From: Rosistilla oblonga
GTDB taxonomy: Bacteria > Planctomycetota > Planctomycetia > Pirellulales > Pirellulaceae
Length of the DNA: 64,000 nucleotides
Reading direction: 5' to 3'
NCBI RefSeq assembly: GCF_007751715.1
Contig: NZ_CP036292.1
Location: 2,108,001 to 2,172,000 of the forward strand
In this document: positions 1 through 10,211 of the stretch, in pieces
How positions within the stretch are numbered: position 1 is the stretch's first letter
Layout of the letters: every line of letters starts with the position of its first letter
Made by a program: the position numbers and the translations under genes
The notes under the pieces: model-generated
Told to the model about the DNA's origin: nothing
The model's input: the letters and a program-made list of their open reading frames with translations, nothing else
Databases searched by the model: none

Positions 1-145
1 GGAGGGCGTACGGGAATTCCCCTGGGCAACTTGGAAGCTTACCGCCAGAACAACTATCATGGGCGCAAGTCTCGGGCGACGCGGCGATCGCCCGACGTTG
101 GTCCCGCTGGCGCCGGTCCCTCATCTTCGACGGAGTTGCCCTTCT

Positions 146-1678
146 ATGGTTCGCATTCAAACTTCATTCGCTTTGGCGATCGGAACCTGTTTGCTGTCGG
201 CGGCGATCGCGGCCGGCGGTGACCGGCCCAACGTGTTGTTGATCTGTGTCGACGATCTGAAGCCGACGATTGGATGTTTTGGCGATCCCGTCGCAGTCAC
301 TCCCAACATCGACGCCTTGGCATCGCGAGGCGTTCGCTTTGACGCGGCCTACTGCAACCAAGCTGTCTGTTCGCCCAGCCGCAATTCGTTGATGACGGGA
401 CTGCGACCGCAGACGATCGGCGTCTACGATTTGGGAACCCACTTCCGGCTCGCAGTTCCCGATGCCGTCACGTTCAGCCAGTACTTCAAACAGCATGGCT
501 ATCGGGCGGAGGGACTTGGCAAGATCTACCACACCGGCCATGGCAATGTCAACGACAAGGCATCCTGGAGCGTGCCGTTGTGGCGTCCAAAGGCGGCTCA
601 ATATGTCCTGCCCGAGAGCTTGCAAAACCACCGCCCCGATTCGAAGGGCAGAAATCGCGGACCGGCGACCGAAGCGGCCGATGTTTCCGATGAGACCTAT
701 GCCGATGGCAAGATCGCCCGCGAAGCGATCGCTCGTTTAACAGCGGCCAGCAAGCGGCAAGACCAACCGTTTTTTATCGCGGTCGGTTTTCTGAAGCCCC
801 ACCTACCCTTCGTCGCTCCACAGAAATACTGGGACCTCTACCAACCCGATGCGTTACCGATGCCCGAGGTGGTCGTGCCGCCGACAGGTGCGCCAAGTTA
901 CGCTGCAGTCAAAGGTGGCGAACTGCGAAGCTACAGCGACATGCACGACAAAAAGGAGATCGATCCACAGACGACGCGGCATCTGATCCACGGCTACTAC
1001 GCCGCCACCAGTTATGCCGACGCGCAGATCGGTCGCGTGATCGATAAAGCCAAACAACTCGGGCTGCTCGACAACACGATCGTCGTGCTGTGGGGCGACC
1101 ACGGTTGGCATCTGGGCGATCACGGGATGTGGTGCAAACACACAAACTACGAACAGGCGGCGCGGATCCCCTTGATCGTTGCCGCACCGAAATCGCAACG
1201 GGACCTCGTCAGCAACTCGCTCGTTGAAACTGTCGACATCTATCCCACGGTCGCTGAACTGGCTGGGCTGCCTCAACCGAAAGGCCTCGATGGAATCAGC
1301 TTTGCAAATCTGATCGAGAAGCCCGATGCAGCGACTCGCGATCACGTAACCCATGTCTATCCCCGCGGCAGCCGCTTGGGGCGGGCGATCCGCGATTCAC
1401 GCTATCGGTTGGTCCAGTGGAAGTCGCCCGGCGGAAAAGATGCGACGGCGGAGCTGGAGCTGTACGACTACCAGACCGATCCACTGGAAACAAAAAACGT
1501 GGCGTCGGAAAATCCCGAGGTCGTCGCTCGGATGTTGGATCTGTTGGCGCAACAACCCGAAGCGAAACGTCAATGGAAAGCGAAGGGGAAGTCGGGATCG
1601 AATTCAAACGGAAAAGGGGCTAAGAAAACGCCGGGCAAACCTAAACCAGTCAGTACAGATGAAAAAACGGGAACTTAG
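146..1678 (+). CDS. Secreted sulfatase, iduronate-2-sulfatase-like
   Basis: This is a sulfatase of about 510 residues that should hydrolyse sulfate esters on sulfated polysaccharides outside the cytoplasm. The start at 146 was chosen over an in-frame ATG at 59 because it opens directly onto a signal peptide (residues 1-22). The formylglycine motif CSPSR lies at residues 75-79, where Cys75 would be oxidised to the catalytic aldehyde. Metal ligands are seen as VDD (35-37) and later as GDHGWHLGDHG. The KPHLPF segment and the WCKHTNYEQ stretch match the iduronate-2-sulfatase branch of the family. The last 30 residues are a Lys/Gly/Ser-rich low-complexity tail. Sulfatases are abundant in Rhodopirellula-like planctomycetes, which degrade marine sulfated glycans; the actual substrate here is not visible. 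Bases 1-145 upstream hold nothing I can assign. Confidence 0.9.
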   Translation: MVRIQTSFALAIGTCLLSAAIAAGGDRPNVLLICVDDLKPTIGCFGDPVAVTPNIDALASRGVRFDAAYCNQAVCSPSRNSLMTGLRPQTIGVYDLGTHFRLAVPDAVTFSQYFKQHGYRAEGLGKIYHTGHGNVNDKASWSVPLWRPKAAQYVLPESLQNHRPDSKGRNRGPATEAADVSDETYADGKIAREAIARLTAASKRQDQPFFIAVGFLKPHLPFVAPQKYWDLYQPDALPMPEVVVPPTGAPSYAAVKGGELRSYSDMHDKKEIDPQTTRHLIHGYYAATSYADAQIGRVIDKAKQLGLLDNTIVVLWGDHGWHLGDHGMWCKHTNYEQAARIPLIVAAPKSQRDLVSNSLVETVDIYPTVAELAGLPQPKGLDGISFANLIEKPDAATRDHVTHVYPRGSRLGRAIRDSRYRLVQWKSPGGKDATAELELYDYQTDPLETKNVASENPEVVARMLDLLAQQPEAKRQWKAKGKSGSNSNGKGAKKTPGKPKPVSTDEKTGT

Positions 1679-1722
1679 CAAAATGATTTTGCGACGCCCT
1701 AGTATCCCCACGGGAGTAAACG

Positions 1723-4700
1723 ATGTCCGCGGCAAGTCATAGAAACTTGTTGGTTGGTGCCTTGGCGGTTCAATTGCGGCTGATCGATGTCGGTGACGTC
1801 GCCGCGGCGATCGTCCGCTGGACGGAAGACAAGTCGCAGTCGCTGGAAGATTTGCTGCATGCGGAGAATCGCATCGATGCGCAGACCAAGCAACTGCTGA
1901 CCTCGCTTGTCGACAAACAGATCGAGTTGCATCAAGGTTCGACCGAAGCCGCACTGGGAACGATCTGCCCGCCGTCGGAACCCTCGCTGTCGACACTCTA
2001 CCAGTCGCTGCGACCGATCGAAGATGCCGATGTCACCGATTCACTGAACTCGGTTTCCGATATCGCTGCCGAATCGATCGACCCGTGGGCGACAAATTTT
2101 CATCCCACGACATCGGATGAGTTGCCAAGCGACGCGGCGGCGGCGAGCCACCGAACTCGATATCAAAAGCTGCGCGATCATGCCAAGGGAGGCCTCGGGC
2201 AGGTCTATGTCGCCCGCGACGAAGAGCTGAATCGACAGGTCGCGCTGAAACAAATTCAGGCGAGGTTCTCCGGTGACCAAGGGGCTCGGCAGCGATTCAT
2301 TCTTGAAGCCGAGATCACCGGCGGGCTGGAACATCCCGGCGTGGTCCCGGTTTATGGTTTGGGTGTGTACGAGGATGGCCAGCCCTATTATGCGATGCGA
2401 TTCATTCGCGGGCAGAGCATGGAAGCGGCGATCGCGTCGTTTCACCAGCGGTTCCCCAAAACCGGAGCGCCCGCGTGGCGCGATCCCGAGCGGACGTTGG
2501 AACTGCGAAAGCTGTTGAGTCGTGTGTTGGATGTCTGCCAAGCGATCGCGTACGCTCATTCTCGCGGCGTGTTGCACCGTGACATCAAACCCGACAACAT
2601 CATGCTGGGGAAATACGGCGAGACGTTGGTCGTCGATTGGGGCTTGGCGAAAGTCGCTGGATTAGACGATGTCGAATCAGAGGCGGTCGATGAACCGCAT
2701 CTGGCTCCCGCGTCGGGAAGCGATTCGGCGCCAACACGCTTTGGGAGCGTGATCGGAACGCCGGGCTACATGAGTCCCGAGCAGGCCAGCGGGGAGATCG
2801 ATGCGATTGGTCCTGCAAGCGATGTCTATTCGTTGGGGGCTTCGCTGTACTGTTTGTTGGTCGGCAAACCACCGTTTCAATCGCGCGACGCCGACGGCAA
2901 TCCGCTAACGATCACTCAGTTGTTAGAAAAGGTTCGCAACAGTGAATTCACCGCGCCGCGTCAAATCGATCCTGCGATTCCGAAACCACTGGCGGCGATC
3001 TGCGTTCGCGCGATGGCCAAAGATCCCGAAAATCGCTACGCCAATCCACTGGAACTAGCCGACGAACTGGAGCGTTGGATGGCCGACGAACCGGTCACAG
3101 CGTACCGCGAATCGGGCCTGCAACGACTGCGCCGTTGGGTCAAGCGGCACCAGACCTTGGCCGCTGCTAGCGCCGCGATCGTGCTGGTTTCCGTGTTGGG
3201 TTTGAGTTCGTTTTCGGTGGTGCTGGGAAAGAAGAACATCCAGTTGGCCGAGCTGGCTGATTCGCTGAGCACCAAGAACCAGCAGCTCGATCAACGCGGC
3301 CAGGAGCTCCAGAAATCGAACGAAGAGCTGCGGATCGCCGAAGCGGAGGCGACGGAAAAGGCGGCGATCGCAACGGCGGTCACCGAGTTCTTGAACGACG
3401 ACCTATTGTCTCAAGCATCACCTGCCAAAAATCCCGATCCGCAACTGCAAGTCCGCACGCTCTTTGAACAAGCACTCCAAGGCATGCAGGATCGCTTCAG
3501 CGACCAACCGTTAGTGAAAGCGAAGCTGTTGCATACGATTGGCGTCGCATCGGGCTATCTTGCTCAGTGGGGTGAAAGTGAGGCGGCGTTGGCCGAAGCG
3601 CTGCGTCTGCGGACAGAATTCTTGGGGCCCCAAGATGTCGAGACATTAAAGACCGAAGCGGCGTTGGGCCAGGTGGCTGCGTCGCGGGGGAAATATGCAA
3701 AGGCACGTACTCTGCTGACATCGACTCTGCAAACGCAGTTAAGTGAATTGGGGGACGAACATCCCGATGTCTTCGAGACGCAAAATGGTCTGGCGGGGTT
3801 GTACAGTTTGTTGGGAGAGTTTGACAAAGCGCATGAATTGAACGAACAAGCGATCGCGGGGTACACCAAATCGTTTGGGCCCGATGCCGCCGAGACGCTT
3901 GACTGTTTGATCACAAAAGTAGGCTTGCTGGCGGCAGCGGGACGATTCGCCGACGCATTGCAGCTATCGAGCGACGTACACACTCGGGCCGCTGCCGGTT
4001 TGGGGCCGATGCACTTCACAACCTACGACGCGTTGTTGTCGACAGCCCAGCAAATGTATTCGCTCGATCGTCCCGACGACGCCTACGACGTGTACACAAC
4101 CTTTCTGAAAGAGCTGATCGAAACGCAGGGCGAATCGCATCCCTATGTCGCCATCGTGCGAAACGATCTGGCGTTGATCGATTCAGATCAAGGAGACCCG
4201 GTGCAGGGGCTGGCAACGCTGCGTGAACTCGCTCGGGAATCGATCCAGACGCTTGGACCAGCCCATCGCGATTCGATCATGTCGCAGTTCAACGTGGGGA
4301 CGGCGCTGAATGCGTTGGGGCGGTTCGAAGAGTCTCAACCAATCTTTGAATCGGCGTTAAAAACGGCGGATGAGAGCCTTGGCCCGGTGAGTCCGTCCGC
4401 TCTGCAGACTCGCTTTCTACTGGCTCAAGTCCATTGGGAACTTGGTGATAGCGAGGCGGCACAACCTTTGTTGGAGGAAGTGATCGCGCTGGCGAAAACT
4501 CCGATGCAAGTGGAATCGAAAGTCGTTCTCGACGCAAAGACGTTGTTGGCGTCGATCTATGGGGCCGCTGCAAAGTACGACGAGGCTCGCGAATTACTGC
4601 TGGCGGTTCGCGCTGGGTATGCCAAGCTGGGACTTGGGAAATCGCGGGTCATGGTCTACCCAACGGAATACCTTATCGATGTCTTAGTCTACAGCGACCG

Positions 4701-6531
4701 GACCGATGAATTGGACGAACTGTTGCAGCAGCTGGACGACGATTTTGGTGCCGATTCGGTGCTCGCAAATCAGTTGAGGCTACGGATGGCGGAGAATTGG
4801 ATCGAGCGTGGGGAAATCGATCGAGCCGATGTGTCGATCCAGCAGGTGACGCAATGGCTGGCAGATCGCGATCCGTTGGAGCGGTCCGAATTTGGAGTGG
4901 CCTATTATCTGGCGGGCTTGATGAGCATGCTGAAACGCAGCCAGCAAGCGATCGACGTCTATGAACGCTTGGTCGTCCGGCAGTCGGAAGTGTTGGGCGC
5001 CAATCACGTCGATCGCTTGTTGACGCTGCACGACTTGGCTTTTGAATACAGCGAGTTCGGGCAGCACAAGGAGTCGGCCAAGCTGTATACCGAGGTCGTT
5101 CGCCGTCGAACCGAGGTCTATGGTTTGGAGAGCGATCAGACGTTGCAGTCGTTGTACAACTTGGCGATGGAGCAGTTTGCGTTGGAGGATCATCAGGGAA
5201 CGATCGAGTCGATGAAGCAATTGGTCAAGGCGGCGGAAGCTCGCGGCGAACCGATCGTCAACCGGATGGAATTGCACACGGGGCTCGCCCACGCGTTGAT
5301 GAAAACAAAGGACTACGCCGCCGCCGTGCCCCATTTCCAGGCCGGAGTCGAGGGGATGATCGAGACCTACGGCGAGGCGGACGATGACACGCTTCTGTTG
5401 ATGCACCAATTGGCCTATTGCATGGACGCCGCCGCGCAGCCCGAGGAATCGATCGCGATGTATCGCCGCGTCGTCGACGGACGATCCGAGGTGCTGGGCG
5501 CAGCTCACGGTCACACGCTGATGTCGCTGGGGAACATGGCTCAGGTCCAAGCGACTGCCGAACTGGAACAGGGAGCCGAGGAATCGATCGCCGACATGCA
5601 GCGGCGGATCGAATCGCTGGACGTCGGCGATGTGGTCGCGATCGATGCGAACTATGCGATCGCCGAGACCTATCGGAAGATGAACCGATTGGATGATGCG
5701 ATCACCTTTTACCGGAAGGTTGCCGACGGACGCCGGACGTCGCTGGGGGAAGAACACGAGCGGACGCTGTTGGCAATGCATCAGGTCGCCTACACGTGTG
5801 GCTTGGCGGGGAAACTGGATGATGCGGTCGTGATCTATGCCAAGGTCGTCGCGGGACGCAGCAAAACCTTGGGGCGAACGCACCCGCACACGATGTTGTC
5901 GCTGAACAACGCAGCCAAAATTGAAATGGGACGCCGCAAACCGGCCAAAGCCGCGGCGCTCTACGAGGACATCTTGAATCGGATCGTCGAAGACAAGGGG
6001 CTGCGGCACACCGATACGTTGCTTCCGCGGATGGAGCTAGCGAATTTGAAGTATCAGTTAAGGGAGTACGCGATGGCGACGGAGCTGTATTCGCTTTCGG
6101 TCGACGTGATGCGGAAAAGCTTAGGCAAGACGCCGACCGAGACGATGCGGGAAGGGTTCGCTGGCGTGTTGGTGATGTTGGCCGATGCCGAAGCCCACGA
6201 CGGCCAATTTCTCGCCGCGGGGAGGCACGCTCGCGAGGGACTGGAGATGTTGGAGATCGTTGCGCCGGAGAACTGGTTGCGCTATCGCAGTCTGAGTGTG
6301 ATCGGTGGATTGCAGGCCGCCGACGGACAGCATGCCGAAGCGCAAGCATCGCTGCAGCAAGCCTACGAGGGCTTGGCTGCTAGCGATTGGAAGGCGGTTG
6401 AACTGTTGAACCAAGTGCAAATCGAAACGGTCGACCGCTTGCTCGATTCTTATACGCAGACCAATAATGCGGATCAGGTCGCCAAGTGGAAACAGGTTAA
6501 GGAGAGCTTAACCGAGCAGCCGCAGCCATGA
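1723..6531 (+). CDS. Giant Ser/Thr protein kinase with TPR repeat array
   Basis: A 1602-residue Hanks-type kinase. Residues 1-145 are a variable N-terminal segment. The kinase domain spans about 147-455, with the glycine loop KGGLGQV (155-161), Lys176 in VALKQI, the catalytic HRDIKPDN with Asp287, and DWG (305-307) in place of DFG, followed by GTPGYMSPEQ. A single membrane segment lies near 478-501, then a Gln/Glu-rich coiled coil (505-560). The remaining ~1000 residues are tetratricopeptide repeats of the kinesin-light-chain type: units of about 42 residues with a recurring R-x-x-x-LG-x-x-H-x-x-TL pattern. The expected topology is an internal kinase and a large TPR domain on the other side of the membrane, which would bind partner proteins. 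GGGAG six bases before the ATG supports the start. It follows the sulfatase by 44 bases, but no functional link is evident. Confidence 0.92.
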   Translation: MSAASHRNLLVGALAVQLRLIDVGDVAAAIVRWTEDKSQSLEDLLHAENRIDAQTKQLLTSLVDKQIELHQGSTEAALGTICPPSEPSLSTLYQSLRPIEDADVTDSLNSVSDIAAESIDPWATNFHPTTSDELPSDAAAASHRTRYQKLRDHAKGGLGQVYVARDEELNRQVALKQIQARFSGDQGARQRFILEAEITGGLEHPGVVPVYGLGVYEDGQPYYAMRFIRGQSMEAAIASFHQRFPKTGAPAWRDPERTLELRKLLSRVLDVCQAIAYAHSRGVLHRDIKPDNIMLGKYGETLVVDWGLAKVAGLDDVESEAVDEPHLAPASGSDSAPTRFGSVIGTPGYMSPEQASGEIDAIGPASDVYSLGASLYCLLVGKPPFQSRDADGNPLTITQLLEKVRNSEFTAPRQIDPAIPKPLAAICVRAMAKDPENRYANPLELADELERWMADEPVTAYRESGLQRLRRWVKRHQTLAAASAAIVLVSVLGLSSFSVVLGKKNIQLAELADSLSTKNQQLDQRGQELQKSNEELRIAEAEATEKAAIATAVTEFLNDDLLSQASPAKNPDPQLQVRTLFEQALQGMQDRFSDQPLVKAKLLHTIGVASGYLAQWGESEAALAEALRLRTEFLGPQDVETLKTEAALGQVAASRGKYAKARTLLTSTLQTQLSELGDEHPDVFETQNGLAGLYSLLGEFDKAHELNEQAIAGYTKSFGPDAAETLDCLITKVGLLAAAGRFADALQLSSDVHTRAAAGLGPMHFTTYDALLSTAQQMYSLDRPDDAYDVYTTFLKELIETQGESHPYVAIVRNDLALIDSDQGDPVQGLATLRELARESIQTLGPAHRDSIMSQFNVGTALNALGRFEESQPIFESALKTADESLGPVSPSALQTRFLLAQVHWELGDSEAAQPLLEEVIALAKTPMQVESKVVLDAKTLLASIYGAAAKYDEARELLLAVRAGYAKLGLGKSRVMVYPTEYLIDVLVYSDRTDELDELLQQLDDDFGADSVLANQLRLRMAENWIERGEIDRADVSIQQVTQWLADRDPLERSEFGVAYYLAGLMSMLKRSQQAIDVYERLVVRQSEVLGANHVDRLLTLHDLAFEYSEFGQHKESAKLYTEVVRRRTEVYGLESDQTLQSLYNLAMEQFALEDHQGTIESMKQLVKAAEARGEPIVNRMELHTGLAHALMKTKDYAAAVPHFQAGVEGMIETYGEADDDTLLLMHQLAYCMDAAAQPEESIAMYRRVVDGRSEVLGAAHGHTLMSLGNMAQVQATAELEQGAEESIADMQRRIESLDVGDVVAIDANYAIAETYRKMNRLDDAITFYRKVADGRRTSLGEEHERTLLAMHQVAYTCGLAGKLDDAVVIYAKVVAGRSKTLGRTHPHTMLSLNNAAKIEMGRRKPAKAAALYEDILNRIVEDKGLRHTDTLLPRMELANLKYQLREYAMATELYSLSVDVMRKSLGKTPTETMREGFAGVLVMLADAEAHDGQFLAAGRHAREGLEMLEIVAPENWLRYRSLSVIGGLQAADGQHAEAQASLQQAYEGLAASDWKAVELLNQVQIETVDRLLDSYTQTNNADQVAKWKQVKESLTEQPQP

Positions 6532-6589
6532 CCGCGCCGGGCGTGTCGAGGCCGCGCGGATTTGCTGTCAGAAACCAGCGGCGTCCGCA

Positions 6590-8017
6590 GTGCCTTTGGA
6601 TTGCGAAGTGGTGTCGGATTCCGACCTTAGCTTGTTGGGCCGTGCTTCGCCGGTCATTGCGGAAGGGGTTTGCGACATTCAACCAAACGAGTTGCTCGCT
6701 TTGACAACGTCCATTCACACGCCAGCGCTTCGCGTCCCGCAGGGATTTTTCTACGGCTACTTGATGGTTCCTGTCGCCTCGTTGGCTCAGATCTGCACCG
6801 CGCCGGGGCAAACCTTCGCAATTTCTGCATTTATTCCGGCGATCCGCGACTCGTTGCAATTGAGCGAAATCTCGCTCACCTCCGCCTATATGATCGGCAC
6901 CTTGGTCGCCGCGTTTCCGTTGATGTTGGTTGGCCCGATCGCCGACCGGATCGGCAACCGGGCGACGATCACCGGGATCGTGTTGCTGTTGGCCGGTGCT
7001 TGCTTCTTCGCTTCGTTTGTCAATTCCTTTGCGACCCTGCTGCTCGCCTTCCTGGCCCTCCGGTTTCTGGGCCAAGGTTCCTTGTCGTTGCTCAGCAGCA
7101 ACACCACGTCGATGTGGTTTCGCACCAAGCTGGGCCGCGTTTCGGCGATCATGAGTATCGGCATGGCGGGCGCCTTCGCCGTCATCCCCGGTTGGTTGTT
7201 GTCGAGCATCGAGAGCTACGGTTGGCGAGAGACCTATCGCGGCTTGGGGCTGGTCGTGGCGGGGATCATGTTGCCGCTGCTGGCTATTGTCTATCGCAAC
7301 CGCCCCGAGGACGTCGGCCAACATTTGGATGGCAACCGCCCCGACGAACCGCTCCCTCACGCCGAGGGCTCTCGCGCGACCGGATCCCAGCGGACCGTCG
7401 CGATCGAAGAGCGTTCGCTGTCGCTGCGCGATGCGATGCGGCAGCCGACGTTTTGGATCCTGATGACGATCATGTCCGCTTGGGCGATGATCGGCACCGG
7501 CCTCGTCTTTTATCTGTTTGCGATTGGCGAAGCTCGCGGGATCGATAAAGACGCCACCGCCGCGGTCTTCAAAACGTTTGCGTTGAGCATGTTGGCGATG
7601 CAATTCAGCGGCGGCTTCTTGGCCGATCGGTTTGCGTTACACCATTTGTTGTTCGCCGGAGTGGGACTGTTGAGCTTGGGGACGCTGACGTTGTTCTTCG
7701 CCCAAACATCGCCTCAGTTGCATCTCTTTGGGCTGCTGTTTGGTGCCGGGCAAGGAATCACCGTAGCGGTCAACGCGACGGTCTGGGTACGTTATTACGG
7801 ACGTGCTCATCTGGGCAAGATTCGCGGGACGTCTTGGAGCGCGTCGGTCGCCGGCAGCGGCGCCGGACCGTTTCTGTTGGGCTGGGCCAAGGATCACTCG
7901 GGGCACTTCGAGCCCGCGATCATAGCCTTTTTATGTATTCTCATTCCGCTGGTGCTATTGGCGTTGTGGGTCCGTCCTCCGGCGCGACCCGATGTTTTGG
8001 CACCCGCCGCCTCGTGA
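6590..8017 (+). CDS. MFS transporter
   Basis: A 475-residue major facilitator superfamily permease with about 12 hydrophobic segments, carrying the family loop GPIADRIGNR between helices 2 and 3 and a related loop GGFLADRF in the second half. Long polar stretches at the N-terminus (1-50) and at mid-protein (about 240-285, between the two six-helix halves) are cytosolic in the usual fold. The overall pattern resembles monocarboxylate/oxalate-formate-type antiporters more than sugar symporters, but the substrate cannot be read from sequence. The GTG start at 6590 has no good ribosome site; the true start may be a later codon just before the first helix (around residue 36-50). The next gene, a hexose-6-phosphate mutarotase, begins 22 bases downstream and may be cotranscribed. 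Confidence 0.85.
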   Translation: MPLDCEVVSDSDLSLLGRASPVIAEGVCDIQPNELLALTTSIHTPALRVPQGFFYGYLMVPVASLAQICTAPGQTFAISAFIPAIRDSLQLSEISLTSAYMIGTLVAAFPLMLVGPIADRIGNRATITGIVLLLAGACFFASFVNSFATLLLAFLALRFLGQGSLSLLSSNTTSMWFRTKLGRVSAIMSIGMAGAFAVIPGWLLSSIESYGWRETYRGLGLVVAGIMLPLLAIVYRNRPEDVGQHLDGNRPDEPLPHAEGSRATGSQRTVAIEERSLSLRDAMRQPTFWILMTIMSAWAMIGTGLVFYLFAIGEARGIDKDATAAVFKTFALSMLAMQFSGGFLADRFALHHLLFAGVGLLSLGTLTLFFAQTSPQLHLFGLLFGAGQGITVAVNATVWVRYYGRAHLGKIRGTSWSASVAGSGAGPFLLGWAKDHSGHFEPAIIAFLCILIPLVLLALWVRPPARPDVLAPAAS

Positions 8018-8039
8018 CTTCCTTTCGATTGCAAGACCG

Positions 8040-8963
8040 ATGATTGACGACTTAAACCTGCAATTTGGTATCGATAAAAAAATCGCCTTCACCTTGGGCA
8101 ACGGCGATCTCCCCAAAGCGATCCTGTTGGCCGAAGACGCAACCGCCGAGATCTATCTGCACGGCGCGCACGTCAGTTCGTTCCATCGGCATGGCTGGGG
8201 CGAGATGTTGTGGATGAGCGACGAATCCAACTTTCGGACCGATCGTCCGATCCGCGGCGGCGTGCCGATCTGCTGGCCATGGTTTGGACAACCGCAGCCC
8301 GAATTGCCTCAGCACGGCTTTGCTCGCACGTCGCAGTGGGAGGTTATCGAGACGAAGACACACGCCGATCCCAGCTTGGAGATCGCGCTGCGTTTGACCG
8401 ACAGCGAGGCGACGCGGCAGTTGTGGCCGCATCCGTTTGAACTGACGATGCGCGTGATCGTCGGTCGCGATCTGACGATGCAATTGAGCTGTCTGAACAC
8501 CGGCGAGGAACCGCTGGATGCCGAGGCGGCGCTGCACACCTATTTCCACGTTCAAGATATCGATGCGGTGCGAGTCGCGGGACTCGACGGCCGACGCTAC
8601 ATCGACAAGCTCGATGCGCTGCTGGTCAAACCGCAGGCGGGGGAACTGTCGATCGATCGCGAGGTCGACCGGATCTATCTGGAAACGCCCGACGCGGTCA
8701 CGATCCACGACGGAGCCGAGCGACGGATCGAGATCCAAAAATCGGGCAGCTTGTCGACGGTGGTTTGGAATCCCTGGATCGATAAATCGGCGGCGATGGC
8801 TGATTTTCCCAACGACGGCTACCGGACGATGGTCTGTGTCGAAACGACCAACGCGGCCGAGGACATCCGCACGATCCAACCGGGCGAAGTCCACACGATC
8901 ACGCAATCGTGCCGCTGTGAACCGGCAACTGGCCCCGCCGATCCTGTGGAAGCTATATTGTAA
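8040..8963 (+). CDS. D-hexose-6-phosphate mutarotase (aldose-1-epimerase fold)
   Basis: A 307-residue protein of the glucose-6-phosphate 1-epimerase family (YeaD type), which interconverts the alpha and beta anomers of hexose 6-phosphates in the cytosol. Visible signatures are RGGVPICWPWFG (72-83), PQHGFAR with the first catalytic His (His92), a second His in HTYFHV, and the C-terminal YRTMVCVE, which provides the catalytic Glu. The start at 8040 was chosen because it gives the usual family N-terminus; an ATG at 7992 lies inside the preceding MFS gene. It sits in a run of same-strand genes (MFS, this gene, DUF1080-like, tadA, AstE-like) with short gaps, so a common transcript is likely. Confidence 0.9.
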   Translation: MIDDLNLQFGIDKKIAFTLGNGDLPKAILLAEDATAEIYLHGAHVSSFHRHGWGEMLWMSDESNFRTDRPIRGGVPICWPWFGQPQPELPQHGFARTSQWEVIETKTHADPSLEIALRLTDSEATRQLWPHPFELTMRVIVGRDLTMQLSCLNTGEEPLDAEAALHTYFHVQDIDAVRVAGLDGRRYIDKLDALLVKPQAGELSIDREVDRIYLETPDAVTIHDGAERRIEIQKSGSLSTVVWNPWIDKSAAMADFPNDGYRTMVCVETTNAAEDIRTIQPGEVHTITQSCRCEPATGPADPVEAIL

Positions 8964-9012
8964 GTCCCGATATTCCCGCTTGCCCCTCGAAACACCTCAC
9001 GGACTTCCTTCG

Positions 9013-9723
9013 ATGCGATATTCCCCTCTCCGCACGGTCGCTTCGCTACAACGACTCGCTCTTTTCGCTTGTATCTTCAGCCTATCGGCCGCGCTGGCGG
9101 TTGCCGACGAAGCGGCCAGCAGCGGTTGGATCGATCTGAAATTGCAGCGTGATACGGTCTGGGAGCCCTGCAATTTTGGAGGCGATGGAGAGGTCGAGTT
9201 CTCCGAGAACCAGGCGGTGCTAGAGATGGGCGATCCGCTGACTGGGATCCGTTTGGTCAAAGAGTTTCCCAAGGATGGCTACGAGATCCAGTTTGAAGCT
9301 TCGCGTTTGGAAGGCTTTGACTTTTTTGTCGGTCTGACTTTTCCCGTCGCCGAATCGCACTGCAGCTTGATCCTGGGCGGTTGGTCGGGAGCCGTGATCG
9401 GACTCTCGAACATCAACGGCGCCGACGCTTCGAACAACCCCACGACGCGCGAAGGGGATTTTGATAACAACCGTTGGTACCGTGTCCGCGTGCGTGTCGC
9501 CGCCGATCGGATCACCGCCTGGGTCGACGATAAGCAATGGGTCGATCAGCCGCGGCAGGGTGTTGAGTTTGGGATCCGGGGCGAGATGGATCCTTCGACG
9601 CCGCTGGGGATTGCGACGTATCAATGCAAAGTCGCCTACCGAAAGATTCAATATCGACGGCTGAACTCCGGCGAAGTAAAACCCTCCCACAAACCACAGC
9701 CGACCGAATCGAAGAGCAAGTAG
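9013..9723 (+). CDS. Exported DUF1080/concanavalin-like domain protein
   Basis: A 236-residue exported protein. It has a basic N-terminus and a hydrophobic signal segment (about residues 13-31, ending near ALAVADEA). The mature part has the features of the DUF1080 / laminin-G-like jelly-roll family: [30 protein letters not shown] and [11 protein letters not shown]. Members of this fold in planctomycetes are thought to act on or bind carbohydrates; DUF1080 proteins include 3-keto-disaccharide hydrolases. No catalytic residues can be assigned here, and it may be only a binding module. The stop codon is two bases before the tadA start, so the two genes are cotranscribed, which is probably a packing effect rather than a shared function. 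Confidence 0.75.
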   Translation: MRYSPLRTVASLQRLALFACIFSLSAALAVADEAASSGWIDLKLQRDTVWEPCNFGGDGEVEFSENQAVLEMGDPLTGIRLVKEFPKDGYEIQFEASRLEGFDFFVGLTFPVAESHCSLILGGWSGAVIGLSNINGADASNNPTTREGDFDNNRWYRVRVRVAADRITAWVDDKQWVDQPRQGVEFGIRGEMDPSTPLGIATYQCKVAYRKIQYRRLNSGEVKPSHKPQPTESKSK

Positions 9724-9725
9724 GA

Positions 9726-10202
9726 ATGAACGACCCCGAATTTGATGAGCATTGGATGGGGCGAGCCCTGGAGCTTGCTTATGCCGCCGCAACCGCCGAC
9801 GAAGTGCCGGTCGGCGCGGTGATCCTGAACGAAAAGCGGCAGGTAATCGCCGCCGCGCACAATCAACGCCAGCAACTGCACGATCCGACGGCGCATGCGG
9901 AGATGATCGCGATCACGCAAGCTGCCGAAGCGATCGGCGATTGGCGGCTGGAGGGTTGCACGCTGTATGTGACGCTGGAACCGTGCCCGATGTGTGCCGG
10001 TGCGATCTTGCAAGCCCGCGTGCCACGGGTCGTCTACGGTGCCGACGATCCCAAGGCCGGCGCGGTCCGCAGTATGTACGAACTGCTCTCCGACGATCGA
10101 TTGAATCACCAATGTGCGGTCACCTCCGGCGTGCTTAGCTCGCGTTGTTCGGGAGCGTTGACCGATTTTTTTGCCGCGAAACGGGCGATGGGGAAGAAGT
10201 AG
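9726..10202 (+). CDS. tadA: tRNA adenosine(34) deaminase TadA
   Basis: A 158-residue zinc-dependent deaminase that converts the wobble adenosine of tRNA-Arg(ACG) to inosine. The zinc and proton-shuttle residues are visible as HAE (57-59) and PCPMC (86-90), so His57, Cys87 and Cys90 bind zinc and Glu59 acts as the general base. The segment ending [15 protein letters not shown] and the later GGxRS-like region (here [10 protein letters not shown]) are typical of TadA rather than of cytosine or guanine deaminases. Length is normal for the family. The ATG at 9726 lies two bases after the upstream stop, and an in-frame extension back to 9624 belongs to the overlapping upstream gene. Confidence 0.95.
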   Translation: MNDPEFDEHWMGRALELAYAAATADEVPVGAVILNEKRQVIAAAHNQRQQLHDPTAHAEMIAITQAAEAIGDWRLEGCTLYVTLEPCPMCAGAILQARVPRVVYGADDPKAGAVRSMYELLSDDRLNHQCAVTSGVLSSRCSGALTDFFAAKRAMGKK

Positions 10203-10211
10203 GAAACGAAC

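Noticed and set aside
4780-6009. A 409-residue open frame on the minus strand
   Set aside because: It lies entirely inside the TPR kinase gene in antisense, is rich in Arg, Gln and His as antisense shadows in GC-rich DNA are, and has no ribosome site.
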